Assembly (NCBI RefSeq): GCF_012933445.1
Contig: NZ_JABBNC010000019.1
Coordinates: 62,001-126,000, forward strand
DNA from: Actinoplanes sp. TBRC 11911
Lineage (GTDB): Bacteria; Actinomycetota; Actinomycetes; Mycobacteriales; Micromonosporaceae
Direction: 5' to 3'
Length of the DNA stretch: 64,000 nucleotides
Shown here: one piece after another, positions 30,534-39,774 of the stretch
Layout: every line of letters starts with the position of its first letter
How positions within the stretch are numbered: the first letter of the stretch is position 1
Made by a program: the position numbers and the translations under genes
The notes under the pieces: generated by a model
Told to the model about the DNA's origin: nothing
Databases searched by the model: none
Seen by the model: only the letters and a program-made list of their open reading frames with translations

Positions 30534-31354
30534 TGGGTCAGAACTTCGCGTCGATCGTCGGCACAGGCCCGCTGGTGCTGGCCGTCGCCGTGGCGGCGAT
30601 CGCGGGCATCGTCAGCATCCTGTCGCCCTGTGTGCTTCCGCTGGTGCCGGGCTATCTGTCGTACGTGACCGGGCTGGCCGGCTCGGACCTGGACGCCTCG
30701 CCGACTCCTCGTCCAGCGGACGGTGGTGGTGGCGGCGGAGTAGCCGTTGCGGCACCAACTCGGACAATTCAGACAAAAGGCCGAGTGCTGGCCGGTACGT
30801 CGTTGTTCGTGCTCGGCTTCGCGGTCGTCTTCACGCTGCTCACCACGCTGGTCGCCAACCTCGGGTTCGGGTTGCTCCGACATCAGGGCATGCTGCAGGT
30901 CGTCATCGGCGTGCTGATCGTCGTGCTCGGCCTGGGCTACCTCGGGCTGATCCCGGGCCTGCAGCGGGAGATCCGGATCCACAAACTGCCCGCGGCCGGC
31001 CTGCTCGGGGCGCCCGTGTTCGGGGCGATCTTCGCGCTCTCCTGGGTGCCCTGCGTGGGCCCCACCCTGGGCGCCATCAACGGACTGGCGATCGCCAGCG
31101 GGCAGACCGATCGTGCCGTGGTGCTCGCTCTCGCGTACAGCCTCGGTCTGGGAATTCCGTTCGTCGTCTTCGGCCTGTTCTTCCGCAAGCTGCTCGGTGT
31201 GTTCCGGGCGATCCGCCGTAACAGCCGCTGGGTCACCCGGATCGGCGGGGTGCTGCTGATCCTGGTCGGCATCGCGCTGATCACCGGCGGCTGGGACCAC
31301 TTCATCATCTGGCTGAAGGTGAGCTTCAACTTCGACGCGGGGACGCTGCTATGA
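30533..31354 (+). CDS. ccdA: Cytochrome c biogenesis protein CcdA
   Basis: The protein has 273 residues with six or so membrane helices. The two electron-carrying cysteines lie in ILSPCVLPLVPGYLSYVTGL and LSWVPCVGPTLG. A glycine/proline-rich loop (SPTPRPADGGGGGGV) is inserted after the first helix. It moves reducing equivalents from cytoplasmic thioredoxin to ResA. It overlaps resB by 4 bases. Confidence 0.93.
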   Translation: MGQNFASIVGTGPLVLAVAVAAIAGIVSILSPCVLPLVPGYLSYVTGLAGSDLDASPTPRPADGGGGGGVAVAAPTRTIQTKGRVLAGTSLFVLGFAVVFTLLTTLVANLGFGLLRHQGMLQVVIGVLIVVLGLGYLGLIPGLQREIRIHKLPAAGLLGAPVFGAIFALSWVPCVGPTLGAINGLAIASGQTDRAVVLALAYSLGLGIPFVVFGLFFRKLLGVFRAIRRNSRWVTRIGGVLLILVGIALITGGWDHFIIWLKVSFNFDAGTLL

Positions 31355-32946
31355 CGATTGTCGAGGAGCGCCCGGCCCCGGCCGCGGCACCGCCGCCCCG
31401 GCGTACCAATCCGGTGCTGGCGCTCCTGCGTAACTCCTGGCGGCAACTGACCTCCATGCGTACGGCGTTGGTGCTGCTCTTCCTGCTCGCCGTCGCGGCC
31501 ATCCCGGGCTCGGTGTTCCCGCAGCGCCCGGTGGATCCGGAGAAGGTCAGCCAGTACTACACCGCGCATCCGGATCTCGCGCCCTGGCTGGATCGGCTCG
31601 GCATTTTCGGCGTCTACGGCTCGCCCTGGTTCGCCGCGATCTACCTGTGCCTGTTCGCCTCGCTGATCGGGTGCGTGGTGCCGCGGCTGCGCGACCTCGT
31701 TCGCTCGCTGCTGATGACCCCGCCGGACGCGCCGAGGCGCTTCGAGCGCCTGCCCCAGCACGCCGAGCTGCCGGAGACGCAGACGACGGCGGCCGACATC
31801 GCGCGGATCATGCGGCGGCACCGCTTCCGGACGGTGGTCCGGGAGCGCGAGGACGGCGGCTGGACGGTCTCCGGCGAGAAGGGGTACCTCAAGGAGGCCG
31901 GCAACCTGCTGTTCCACATCTCCATGATGGTGGTGCTGGTCGGGGTCGGTTTCGGGCACTGGTACGGGTGGCACGGCAACCGGATCCTGGTCGGCGGCCA
32001 GGACCAGGGCTTCTGCAACTCCGTCACGCAGTACGACGACTCCTCGCTCGGGTCCCGGGTGCAGCCCTCCGATCTGCCCGACTTCTGCCTGAACCTGAAC
32101 TCGTTCCAGGCGACCTACCAGAGCAACGGCCAGGCGAAGACGTTCAACGCCACGGTTTCGGTCACCCAGGACAACGGGAAGGCCCAGACCCGCAACTTCA
32201 CGGTCAACCACCCGCTGCGACTGAAGCACGCGAACGTACACCTGCTCGGGCACGGGTTCGCGCCGATCCTGCGCTACACCGACCGGTACGGCGTCTCGCA
32301 GACCAAGGTCGTGCCCTTCCTGCCGATCGACGTGATGGCGACCAGCGAGGGCGCGGCTCAGTTCCCGGACGTCAACATCGATCCCAAGACGAACAAGCGG
32401 AACCCGGACCTGCAGATCGGCTTCGAGGGCCGATACCTTCCGACGGCCAGCTCGACCGGCGGCGCGACCTCGGTGTATCCGGGCGAGAACGCGCCCGCTT
32501 TGTTCCTCACCGCGTACCGTGGTGATCTCGGTCTCGACGTCGGCATTCCCGGCTCGGTCTACTCCCTCGATCAGAGCGAGATCGCGAGCGGGGCACTGAA
32601 GAATGTGAGCGGTGCGCAGCCGCACGAGCTCAAACCGGGCCAGACCTGGACCCTGGACGACGGCACCAAGCTGGAGTTTCTCGGCACCAGGCCGTTCGCC
32701 ACGCTGGCCATCCGGTACGACCCGGCGCAGCGGCTGGTCCTGATCGGCGCGGTCACCGGATTGCTCGGGTTGATGTTGTCGCTGGGCCTGCATCGACGCC
32801 GCGTCTGGTTCCGTGCCCTGCCAGGTTCGGGCGATGAGACCGGCGGTAACTTGTTGGTGGCCGGTGGACTGCCACGCACCGACTATCCCGGTTTCGGGGA
32901 TGAGTTCAACGCACTGGTGAAGGCCGCCGAGGAAGGGAAACCCTGA
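31351..32946 (+). CDS. resB: Cytochrome c biogenesis protein ResB
   Basis: The protein has 531 residues. It has N-terminal helices (TALVLLFLLAVAAIPGSVFPQRPV, then the helix ending LFASLIGCVVPR), a third after KGYLKEAGNLLFHISMMVVLVGVGF, a large extracytoplasmic domain and a last helix (LVLIGAVTGLLGLMLSLGLHRRRVWFR). With CcsB it forms the system II synthase that ligates heme to apocytochrome c. Its stop and the CcsB start overlap (TGATG). Confidence 0.93.
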   Translation: MTIVEERPAPAAAPPPRRTNPVLALLRNSWRQLTSMRTALVLLFLLAVAAIPGSVFPQRPVDPEKVSQYYTAHPDLAPWLDRLGIFGVYGSPWFAAIYLCLFASLIGCVVPRLRDLVRSLLMTPPDAPRRFERLPQHAELPETQTTAADIARIMRRHRFRTVVREREDGGWTVSGEKGYLKEAGNLLFHISMMVVLVGVGFGHWYGWHGNRILVGGQDQGFCNSVTQYDDSSLGSRVQPSDLPDFCLNLNSFQATYQSNGQAKTFNATVSVTQDNGKAQTRNFTVNHPLRLKHANVHLLGHGFAPILRYTDRYGVSQTKVVPFLPIDVMATSEGAAQFPDVNIDPKTNKRNPDLQIGFEGRYLPTASSTGGATSVYPGENAPALFLTAYRGDLGLDVGIPGSVYSLDQSEIASGALKNVSGAQPHELKPGQTWTLDDGTKLEFLGTRPFATLAIRYDPAQRLVLIGAVTGLLGLMLSLGLHRRRVWFRALPGSGDETGGNLLVAGGLPRTDYPGFGDEFNALVKAAEEGKP

Positions 32947-33941
32947 TGGCGGAGTTGTCCAACCACCTGATGGCATTGACCGTCGTCGCCTATCTGCTCG
33001 CGATGGTCTGCTACGCCGGGGAGTACGCGTTCGGCAAGCGCAGCCACGTCGGGCGCGCTGCCGCGCGGCCGGCGGTGAAAAAGCAGCTCGTCGGCGCCGG
33101 AGCTCCGGTTTCGGACACGGTCGACGCCGAGCTGCCGCCGCCTCCGGATGACACGCGGGTCAAAGAAGACAAATGGGGCAATATTATTGCCCGGCTCGCG
33201 GTGGCCATCAACGGTGTCGGGCTCCTCCTGCACTTCGGCGCGCTGCTCACCCGCAGCATCGCGGCGGGCCGCCCGCCGTGGGGCAACATGTACGAGTACA
33301 TCCTCGCGGCGACCTTCGTGGCCTCGGTGATCTGGATGGCCGTGGTGCTGCGCCGGCCCGCCGTCCGGCATCTGGGCCTGTTCGCGACGCTCGGCCTGGT
33401 GCTGCTGCTCGGCCTGGACGGCATGGTGGCGTACACGCCGGTGGGCCCGCTCGTGCCGGCTTTGAACTCGTACTGGTTCTACATCCACGTCTCGACGATC
33501 ATCCTGGCCTCCGGCATCTTCCTGATCGGTGCCGTGCCGGCCGCGATGTTCCTCGTCCGCAACGGCTGGGACGAGGGCAAGCGCAGCTTCCCGTACTCGT
33601 TGGGCAGGCACGTCGGCTCCGCGGCCACGCTGGAGCGGCTGACCTTCCGGCTGCACGCGTTCGCGTTCCCGCTGTTCACCTTCGGCGCGTTGATCGCCGG
33701 TCCGATCTGGGCCGAGGCGTCCTGGGGCCGGTACTGGAACTGGGACCCGAAGGAGGTCTGGGCGTTCATCTCCTGGGTCGTCTACGCGGCCTACCTGCAC
33801 GCCCGCTCGACGCCGAGCGTCAAGCGCAACGTGGCGACGTGGCTCGCGATCCTGGGCTTCGGCACGATGCTGATGAATCTGTTCGGCGTCAACCTGTTCT
33901 TCGGCGGCCTGCACTCGTACGCCAACGCGGGCGGGATGTAA
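32946..33941 (+). CDS. ccsB: Cytochrome c synthase subunit CcsB/ResC
   Basis: The protein has 331 residues with about eight helices. The tryptophan-rich WWD heme-handling segment is WGRYWNWDPKEVWAFISW, and HARS and the LHSYA tail hold conserved histidines. It handles heme export and ligation with ResB. It is the last gene of the hemL-to-ccsB run and meets the convergent secreted-protein gene without a gap. Confidence 0.93.
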   Translation: MAELSNHLMALTVVAYLLAMVCYAGEYAFGKRSHVGRAAARPAVKKQLVGAGAPVSDTVDAELPPPPDDTRVKEDKWGNIIARLAVAINGVGLLLHFGALLTRSIAAGRPPWGNMYEYILAATFVASVIWMAVVLRRPAVRHLGLFATLGLVLLLGLDGMVAYTPVGPLVPALNSYWFYIHVSTIILASGIFLIGAVPAAMFLVRNGWDEGKRSFPYSLGRHVGSAATLERLTFRLHAFAFPLFTFGALIAGPIWAEASWGRYWNWDPKEVWAFISWVVYAAYLHARSTPSVKRNVATWLAILGFGTMLMNLFGVNLFFGGLHSYANAGGM

Positions 33942-34949
33942 TCAGCCCAGCAGCCCGCTCAGCAACGAGGTCGTCGCGGACGCGCTGGGACTGGGACTCG
34001 GGGCCACCACCTCGGCGTCGCCGGTCGGGGTCGGCTCCACCGGCGGGGCCGGGTGACTCAGCGCGCCGTCCGAGCAGTCGCCGGCCTTCCACGTGTCGTA
34101 GCGGTTCACCCAGTCCAGGCAGAACCCGCCCCGGCGCTGCTGGCGCATCGGGTCGTCACCGGTGAGCGTCGGGACGTCCTCGCGCCAGTAGCGGGACGCC
34201 CCACCGCCGGGCGGGCGCAACTGCACGTTGTCCACGGTCACCGCCGGGACGTCGACCCGGCCGGGCCGTCCCGAGTCCACGTGGACCTCGACGTACTGCT
34301 CGACCACCGCGTTGCCGCCGATGGGCAGCTTCTGGGCGGTCAGCAGGTTCCAGCGGTTGTTCCACCACAGCCACGCCGTCCACACGCTGTCTGCCTCGCT
34401 GTGCAGGTCCAGCCACACCCGATCACCCGGCCGTACGGCGTACTGGTCGTAGAACTGCCAGCTTTTGGTGTTGGTGTTGAAGGTGTAGATGTGCTGCCGG
34501 CCGGGGGTGGCCCAGCCGGTCTCCGCCCAGCCCGCCTCCAGCCAGGCGATGTTGCCCTTGCCCAGGTTGCGCTTGACCATGAAGCGGGCGGCCACGAAGT
34601 CGTACGTGCCGGCCCGCACCGAGCCGTTCACCACCGAGATCCGGCCGGAGACGCCGGACCACTCGCCGCCGGTGTTCGCGCCCAGGTGGTGGTAGCCGGC
34701 CGGGGTGAAGGACGCCTCGCCGGGCCGGGTCAGGCGGACGCCCGACTCGAGGATGCGTCCGGATGCCCGGCAGGCGTTGGCCGCCTGGTAGCTCGCGCGG
34801 CCGGTCGGGGCCTTGGTCGAGGGGCCGCCGCCGGCGGGGCAGACGGGCAGTTGCTTCTGCCGGGCCGGGGCCGAGATCGCCGGGGCCGTGCCCGCCAGCA
34901 GCGCGGCCAACCCGGCCAGAGCGCTGAACAGCGCCACCTTTCGCACCAC
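33942..34949 (-). CDS. Secreted protein of unknown function, possibly lectin-like
   Basis: The protein has 335 residues. A clear signal peptide (MVRKVALFSALAGLAALLAG, cleavage after AISA at about 27) is followed by a domain of about 230 residues rich in Trp, Tyr and Gly (SGVSGRISV, AWLEAGWAETGW, WLDLHSEADSVWTAWLWWNNRW). The plan looks like an all-beta jelly roll, distantly reminiscent of glutamic-peptidase or lectin folds. I cannot assign a family. Five cysteines and a Pro/Ser/Thr tail complete it. Stand-alone gene, no operon partner. Confidence 0.65.
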   Translation of the reverse strand: MVRKVALFSALAGLAALLAGTAPAISAPARQKQLPVCPAGGGPSTKAPTGRASYQAANACRASGRILESGVRLTRPGEASFTPAGYHHLGANTGGEWSGVSGRISVVNGSVRAGTYDFVAARFMVKRNLGKGNIAWLEAGWAETGWATPGRQHIYTFNTNTKSWQFYDQYAVRPGDRVWLDLHSEADSVWTAWLWWNNRWNLLTAQKLPIGGNAVVEQYVEVHVDSGRPGRVDVPAVTVDNVQLRPPGGGASRYWREDVPTLTGDDPMRQQRRGGFCLDWVNRYDTWKAGDCSDGALSHPAPPVEPTPTGDAEVVAPSPSPSASATTSLLSGLLG

Positions 34950-35065
34950 GCACCTCGCTCCGGACAGTAAGCCAACAATCGCCCACTCAACGCGAATCGG
35001 ACATCCGGAGTGACGGTGATCGCCCGCCCTCGGAACTGTCGTACCGGTGCGGAAGACTGTTGGCC

Positions 35066-36526
35066 ATGGCGCCTCGTGGATTCCCGTTCGAAGATCTGCA
35101 GAGCTTCCTCGCCGCGCTCGAGGCGGCCGGCGAGCTGCGCCGGGTCACCGTGCCGGTCGATCCGACGCTGGAGATCAGCGAGGTGGTCACCCGTACGGTT
35201 CGCGCGGGCGGCCCGGCCCTGCTGTTCGAGCGGCCCACGCGCGGCGAGATGCCGGTCGCGATCAACCTGTTCGCCACCGAGAAACGGATGGCGATGGCCC
35301 TCGGCGTCGAGTCGCTGGACGAGATCGGCGAGCGCATCGGCGCGCTGGTCAAACCCGAGCTCCCGGTGGGCTGGTCCGGCATCCGCGAGGGCATCGGCAA
35401 GGTGCTGCAGCTCAAGTCCGTCCCGCCGAAGAAGGTGAAGTCCGCCCCGGTGCAGGAGGTCGTGCTCCGCGGCGACGAGGTCGATCTGAACCGGCTGCCC
35501 GGCCTGCAGGTCTGGCCGGAGGACGGCGGCATCTTCCACAATTTCGGGCTGACCCACACCAAGCACCCCGAGACCGGCAAGCGCAACCTGGGGCTGTACC
35601 GCCTGCAGCAGCACTCGCGCAACACGCTGGGCATGCACTGGCAGATCCACAAGGACTCGACGGCCCACCACGCGGTCGCCGAGCGCCGCGGCGAACGCCT
35701 GCCGGTGGCCATCGCGATCGGCTGCGACCCCGTCGTGTCGTACGCGGCGAGCGCCCCGCTGCCCGGCGACATCGACGAATACCTGTTCGCCGGCTTCCTG
35801 CGCGGCGAGCGGGTCGAGATGGTCGACTGCGTGACCGTCCCGCTGCAGGTGCCGGCCCAGGCCCAGATCGTGCTGGAGGGCTATCTCGAGCCGGGTGAGC
35901 GGCATCCCGAGGGCCCGTTCGGCGACCACACCGGCTTCTACACGCCGGTCGAGCCGTTCCCGGTGCTGCACGTCGAGGCCATGACGATGCGCAAACAGCC
36001 CGTCTACCACTCGATCATCACGTCCAAGCCTCCGCAGGAAGACCACGGCCTGGGCAAGGCCACCGAGCGGATCTTCCTGCCGCTGCTGCGGATGCTGATC
36101 CCGGACATCGTCGACTACGACATGCCGGAGGCCGGCGTCTTCCACAACTGCGTGATCGTCTCGATCCGCAAGCGGTACCCGAAGCATGCTCAGAAGATCA
36201 TGAACGCGATCTGGGGCGCGCACCTGATGTCGCTCACCAAGCTGATCGTCGTGGTCGACGAGGACTGTGACGTGCACAACTACGGTGAGGTCGCCTTCCG
36301 TGCCTTCGGCAACGTCGACTACGACCGTGACCTGCTGCTCACCCAGGGTCCGGTCGACCATCTCGACCACGCTTCGTATCAGCAGTTCTGGGGCGGGAAA
36401 GCAGGCATCGACGCCACCCGTAAGCTGCCGTCGGAGGGCTACACCCGAGGCTGGCCGGACGAGATGACCATGTCGGCCGAGGTGGTGGCGCTCGTGGACA
36501 AGCGCTGGAAGGAATACGGAATATGA
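35066..36526 (+). CDS. mqnL: UbiD-family decarboxylase of the futalosine menaquinone pathway
   Basis: The protein has 486 residues from ATG 35066 (TTG 35060 is in frame). It starts FEDLQSFLAALEAAGELRRV and carries the prenylated-FMN site residues typical of UbiD (HRLQ-like YRLQQHSRNTLGMHW, EGPFGDHTGFY, the E-D-E set near KPPQEDHGLGK). With MqnP and MqnM it prenylates and decarboxylates the naphthoate. It overlaps mqnP by 4 bases. The pathway role rests on this neighbourhood. Confidence 0.9.
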   Translation: MAPRGFPFEDLQSFLAALEAAGELRRVTVPVDPTLEISEVVTRTVRAGGPALLFERPTRGEMPVAINLFATEKRMAMALGVESLDEIGERIGALVKPELPVGWSGIREGIGKVLQLKSVPPKKVKSAPVQEVVLRGDEVDLNRLPGLQVWPEDGGIFHNFGLTHTKHPETGKRNLGLYRLQQHSRNTLGMHWQIHKDSTAHHAVAERRGERLPVAIAIGCDPVVSYAASAPLPGDIDEYLFAGFLRGERVEMVDCVTVPLQVPAQAQIVLEGYLEPGERHPEGPFGDHTGFYTPVEPFPVLHVEAMTMRKQPVYHSIITSKPPQEDHGLGKATERIFLPLLRMLIPDIVDYDMPEAGVFHNCVIVSIRKRYPKHAQKIMNAIWGAHLMSLTKLIVVVDEDCDVHNYGEVAFRAFGNVDYDRDLLLTQGPVDHLDHASYQQFWGGKAGIDATRKLPSEGYTRGWPDEMTMSAEVVALVDKRWKEYGI

Positions 36527-37422
36527 CAGCAGCGGTCGTCGCGGTTCCGGAGAAGCCGGGCAGGGTCAAGTCGTTCCTCGATCTCGTCAAGATCGAGCAT
36601 TCGGTGTTCGCGCTGCCCTTCGCGTACCTGTCGGCGCTGGTGGCCCTGGACCGCCTGGACACCGGCATCCACTGGATCGACCTGCTGTTGATCACGGTGG
36701 CGATGGTGTCCGGCCGCACGTTCGCGATGGCCGCCAACCGCATCCTGGACCGCAAGATCGACGCGCTGAACCCGCGGACTCAGGGCCGGGAGCTGGTCAC
36801 CGGCGCGGTGAGCCTGCGTACGGCGTGGACCGGCGCGCTGCTTTCGCTGGTCGTCATGGCCGTCGCCGCGGGCCTGCTGAACTGGCTGTGCCTGGCGCTC
36901 TTCCCGCTCGCCGTGATCCCGCTGGTGATCTACCCGTACGCCAAGAGGTTCACCAGCTTCCCGCATTACGTGCTGGCGCTGGCCCAGTTCGTGGCGCCGG
37001 TCGGGGCGTGGCTGGCGATCACCGGCACGTTCCACGGCTCCGGCCCGGCCTGGGTGCTCGGCGCCGCGGTCGGCCTGTGGATCGGCGGCTTCGACATCAT
37101 CTACGCCTGCCAGGACGTGGAGATCGACCGCAAGATCGGCGTGCACTCGACGCCGGCCCGCTTCGGCATCCCGGCCGCGCTGTGGATCTCGACCGCGACC
37201 CACGTGGTGACCTTCGCGCTGTTTGTGTGGTTCGGGCAGCTCGTCGGCCTGAGCTGGCTGTGGTGGGTGGGCCTGCTGATCACCGCGATCGCGTTCGCCT
37301 ACCAGCACGTGGTCGTCACACCGACCGATCTGTCCAAGGTCAACCGGGCGTTCTTCACGGCGAATGGTTTCGTCGGCATCGCGCTGTTCCTCTTCACGGT
37401 GCTCGACCTGGCCCTCTTGTAA
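36523..37422 (+). CDS. mqnP: UbiA-type prenyltransferase for menaquinone
   Basis: The protein has 299 residues with about eight membrane helices. The two Asp-rich motifs are present: first NRILDRKIDALNPRTQGREL, second DVEIDRKIGVHSTPARFG. It attaches the polyprenyl chain to the naphthoate ring. It is translationally coupled to mqnL. In Streptomyces the corresponding ubiA/ubiD/ubiX trio was renamed mqnP/mqnL/mqnM. Confidence 0.9.
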   Translation: MTAAVVAVPEKPGRVKSFLDLVKIEHSVFALPFAYLSALVALDRLDTGIHWIDLLLITVAMVSGRTFAMAANRILDRKIDALNPRTQGRELVTGAVSLRTAWTGALLSLVVMAVAAGLLNWLCLALFPLAVIPLVIYPYAKRFTSFPHYVLALAQFVAPVGAWLAITGTFHGSGPAWVLGAAVGLWIGGFDIIYACQDVEIDRKIGVHSTPARFGIPAALWISTATHVVTFALFVWFGQLVGLSWLWWVGLLITAIAFAYQHVVVTPTDLSKVNRAFFTANGFVGIALFLFTVLDLALL

Positions 37423-37519
37423 ACCCGGGCGACCGAATTCGATCCTCGTCCTTCCCCGTATCGGAGGCCTTGCCGGAGTCCGGTCTCCCACGGCGGTGCC
37501 GAGAGGGCACACTTGTTGC

Positions 37520-38158
37520 ATGCGTGAACCGTGGGTCATCGGTGTTTCCGGGGCGTCCGGCACGCCCTACGCCAGGGCCGTGCTGTCCGCGCTGCTGGAC
37601 GCGGGGGAGTCGGTCGACCTGATCGTCTCCCGGGCGGCCCGGCTCACGCTGCTGGACGAGACCGGCGCGACCATCCGGGACGCGCACTGGAAGGACGACG
37701 TCGCCACGTGGCTGGCCCGCGACCTCGGCGACCTGACCTACTGGCCGGTCGGCGACCTGGCCGCCGGCCCGAGCAGCGGCTCGTACCAGGCGAAGGGCAT
37801 GGTGGTGGTCCCGGCGAGCACGGCGGCCTGCGCCGGGATCGCCATCGGACTGTCCAAGGACCTGCTGCAGCGGGCCGCCGAGGTCAGCCTCAAGGAGCGG
37901 CGCCGCACGGTCGTCGTGCCCCGGGAGACGCCGGTTACCCGCAGCCATCTCGAGCACCTGATCGCGCTGCACGACGCGGGCGCGGTGGTGCTACCGGCCA
38001 GCCCGGGCTTCTACGGCGCCGGAGCTCAGGCGACCGCGCAACAACTGGTCGACTTCGTGGCCGGCAAGGTGCTGGACGCGCTGAGCGTCCCGCACACGTT
38101 GCTGATCCGCTGGCAGGGCGAGCTGAACGCTCAGCGCAACCCGTTAGGCGGGCCGTAA
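37520..38158 (+). CDS. mqnM: UbiX-type flavin prenyltransferase
   Basis: The protein has 212 residues. GVSGASGTPYA is the FMN-binding start, VVVPASTAACAGIAIGLSKDLLQRAAEVSLKERRRTVVVPRETP is the UbiX core, and SPGFYG follows. It makes prenylated FMN for the UbiD-type MqnL. It starts 97 bases after mqnP. Codon 209 is a TTA, rare in this window. Its end overlaps the convergent BldC-like gene by 28 bases. Confidence 0.9.
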   Translation: MREPWVIGVSGASGTPYARAVLSALLDAGESVDLIVSRAARLTLLDETGATIRDAHWKDDVATWLARDLGDLTYWPVGDLAAGPSSGSYQAKGMVVVPASTAACAGIAIGLSKDLLQRAAEVSLKERRRTVVVPRETPVTRSHLEHLIALHDAGAVVLPASPGFYGAGAQATAQQLVDFVAGKVLDALSVPHTLLIRWQGELNAQRNPLGGP

Positions 38159-38403
38159 CCCATGCCCGGGTTGCTCGGACCTTGGTTGCGTGGCCGGTTG
38201 GCGGCGTCGTCCTCGCGCATTTCCTCGACGACGTCGCCTTCGAGCAAGGCGCGTACTTCGGATTCCCGGAATCGGCGGTGGCCACCCGGAGTACGGATAC
38301 TGCCGATGCGTCCGGCGGCGGCCCATCGCGTGACCGTCTTGGGGTCGACGCGGAATAACGCGGCCACCTCGCCCGGTGTCAGCAGACGATCTCCAGTGTC
38401 CAC
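38131..38403 (-). CDS. BldC-like MerR-type helix-turn-helix protein
   Basis: The protein has 90 residues from GTG 38403, chosen because GGAGG lies 5 bases upstream (an ATG at 38445 is in frame). The core LLTPGEVAALFRVDPKTVTRWAAAGRIGSIRTPGGHRRFRESEVRALL is the BldC signature: a winged helix without a ligand domain. The C-terminal 30 residues are charged. BldC proteins bind DNA cooperatively and delay development in Streptomyces. This copy is in the menaquinone region, so it could be a paralogue with another role. Confidence 0.88.
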   Translation of the reverse strand: MDTGDRLLTPGEVAALFRVDPKTVTRWAAAGRIGSIRTPGGHRRFRESEVRALLEGDVVEEMREDDAANRPRNQGPSNPGMGYGPPNGLR

Positions 38404-38602
38404 AACCCCCTCCTCGCGTCGGTCTGTTGGAGCGGCCGTGATCACGGTGAGTGTCGGCGTGCTCGATCGGGACGTACAGCCATTAGAGCATTGCCCCGGA
38501 ACCGAGTCCCTGGAATGCGGAAATAGCCCTATTTGCGACAGTGATCGTTATCCTGCCGCCGAGATGCAGCTAGGGGACGTGAGTAGCAAACTGCCACCCG
38601 AT

Positions 38603-38614
38603 TAGGGTCTCACC
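38603..38614 (+). promoter_or_regulatory. Probable leaderless -10 of the Lrp-type gene
   Basis: TAGGGT (38603-38608) ends 6 bases before ATG 38615 and no Shine-Dalgarno sequence is visible. GTGAGT at 38579-38584 could be a weak -35. Position fits transcription starting at the ATG. Confidence 0.45.
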
Positions 38615-39064
38615 ATGGACTCCATCGACCTCCAGCTGATCGACCTGCTACGGGAGAATGCGCGCTCGTCGTATGCGGAGCTTGCGCGCAAGGTCGGGCT
38701 CTCCGCCCCGGCCGTGCACGAGCGGGTCGGAAAGCTTGAGGCAGCCGGCACGATCCGTGGTTATCGTGCCGACGTCGACCACGAAGCGTTAGGTCTCGGT
38801 GTTACCGCGCTCATCGGAATCATCGAAGACTCCGGCGCGGACACCGACGACGTTCTGGCCGCTGTGCGGGCCATGCCCGAGGTCGAGAGCTGCTATTTCA
38901 TGGCCGGTGTCGAGTCTTACCAGCTAATCGTGCGTGTCGGAACCATCGCGGAGCTGGAACAACTCATAGTGCGAATCAATCGGACCCCGGGGGTTGCTTC
39001 CACGCGTACGGCCATCGCGCTGTCCACGAAGTGGGAGAACCGGCCGCAGCCCGGTCTGGGCTGA
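38615..39064 (+). CDS. Lrp/AsnC-family transcriptional regulator
   Basis: The protein has 149 residues. An N-terminal helix-turn-helix (DLQLIDLLRENARSSYAELARKVGLSAPAVHERVGKLEAAGTIRGY) is joined to a C-terminal RAM domain (ESCYFMAGVESYQLIVRVGTIAELEQLI). It probably senses an amino acid or small ligand. It contains one TTA codon (codon 59). It is divergent from the BldC-like gene and convergent with the glycolipid-binding gene. Confidence 0.9.
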   Translation: MDSIDLQLIDLLRENARSSYAELARKVGLSAPAVHERVGKLEAAGTIRGYRADVDHEALGLGVTALIGIIEDSGADTDDVLAAVRAMPEVESCYFMAGVESYQLIVRVGTIAELEQLIVRINRTPGVASTRTAIALSTKWENRPQPGLG

Positions 39065-39073
39065 TTTGCGCGG

Positions 39074-39697
39074 TCAGGAGACGCGTTCGGCCAGGCCCGG
39101 ATAGTCGATCACGAAGCCGTCGTCGTCCACGGCCAGGTCGGCGCTGAAGGTCTCGCTGGCGTAGCGGACCCGGCCGTCGCCCAGCGGCGTGTAGATCTGG
39201 TCCGCCTGCACCACCTCCAGGCTGGGCAGCAGGACCCATGCCACGTTCAGCCGGTGCGCCACCCCGGCCTCGGCCTTCAGCAGGCTCAGCCGGCGGATCG
39301 GCAACGTGTTCGTCAGCGGCGAGCCGCCCAGGTCCACGTCGAACGCCCCGTACAGCAGATCGGGATCCTCGATGCCCGGCAAGGCGGCCCCGGCATGCCC
39401 GGCGGCCGACAACACGGCGTCGAGATCACCCTGCTCGGCGGTGGTGGCGCGCCAGCGTCCGGCCGCCAGCTCCAGCCGCACGCTCCGTGACCAGCCCGCA
39501 CCCTCGGCGCTGACGTCGAGATGGGCGGTCGCCCAGGACGGCTCGGTCTGCAGCTCGTAATGACACGTGTACGGGATCGGATCGACCGCGAGAGCGGTGC
39601 CCCGGGCGTAGAGGCCCGCGGAGGTGTCGACGAGGGCGTGCTCGGAACCTGGGGTGTCCTTGCGCTTCCAGAACACCGAGGTGGGCAGTGGCCGCAT
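39074..39697 (-). CDS. Putative glycolipid-binding protein (PF06475-type)
   Basis: The protein has 207 residues without signal peptide. It matches the family by its start VFWKRKDTPGSEHALV, YTCHYELQTEPSWATAHLDV, GCW-like segment AAGRWRA, DVDLGGSPLTNTLPIRRL and the end YIYT-like YTPLGDGRVRYAS. The fold is a beta-barrel described for bacterial and fungal homologues. The ligand is not established. It stands alone between an Lrp gene and the helicase terminator. Confidence 0.7.
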   Translation of the reverse strand: MRPLPTSVFWKRKDTPGSEHALVDTSAGLYARGTALAVDPIPYTCHYELQTEPSWATAHLDVSAEGAGWSRSVRLELAAGRWRATTAEQGDLDAVLSAAGHAGAALPGIEDPDLLYGAFDVDLGGSPLTNTLPIRRLSLLKAEAGVAHRLNVAWVLLPSLEVVQADQIYTPLGDGRVRYASETFSADLAVDDDGFVIDYPGLAERVS

Positions 39698-39715
39698 TGC
39701 CCCTTTCTACCGCAC

Positions 39716-39758
39716 ACGAAGGGCCCCGGCACGCGGGTAGCGTGTCGGAGCCCTTCGT
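39716..39758. terminator. Strong bidirectional stem-loop terminator
   Basis: ACGAAGGGC (39716-39724) and GCCCTTCGT (39750-39758) pair perfectly, and the inner CCGGCACGC/GCGTGTCGG adds eight to nine pairs. It lies just after the helicase stop on the minus strand and just upstream of the glycolipid-binding gene start, so it ends the helicase mRNA. It lacks a long U-tract, as is common in actinomycetes. Confidence 0.8.
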
Positions 39759-39774
39759 TAACGACCGATTCGGA

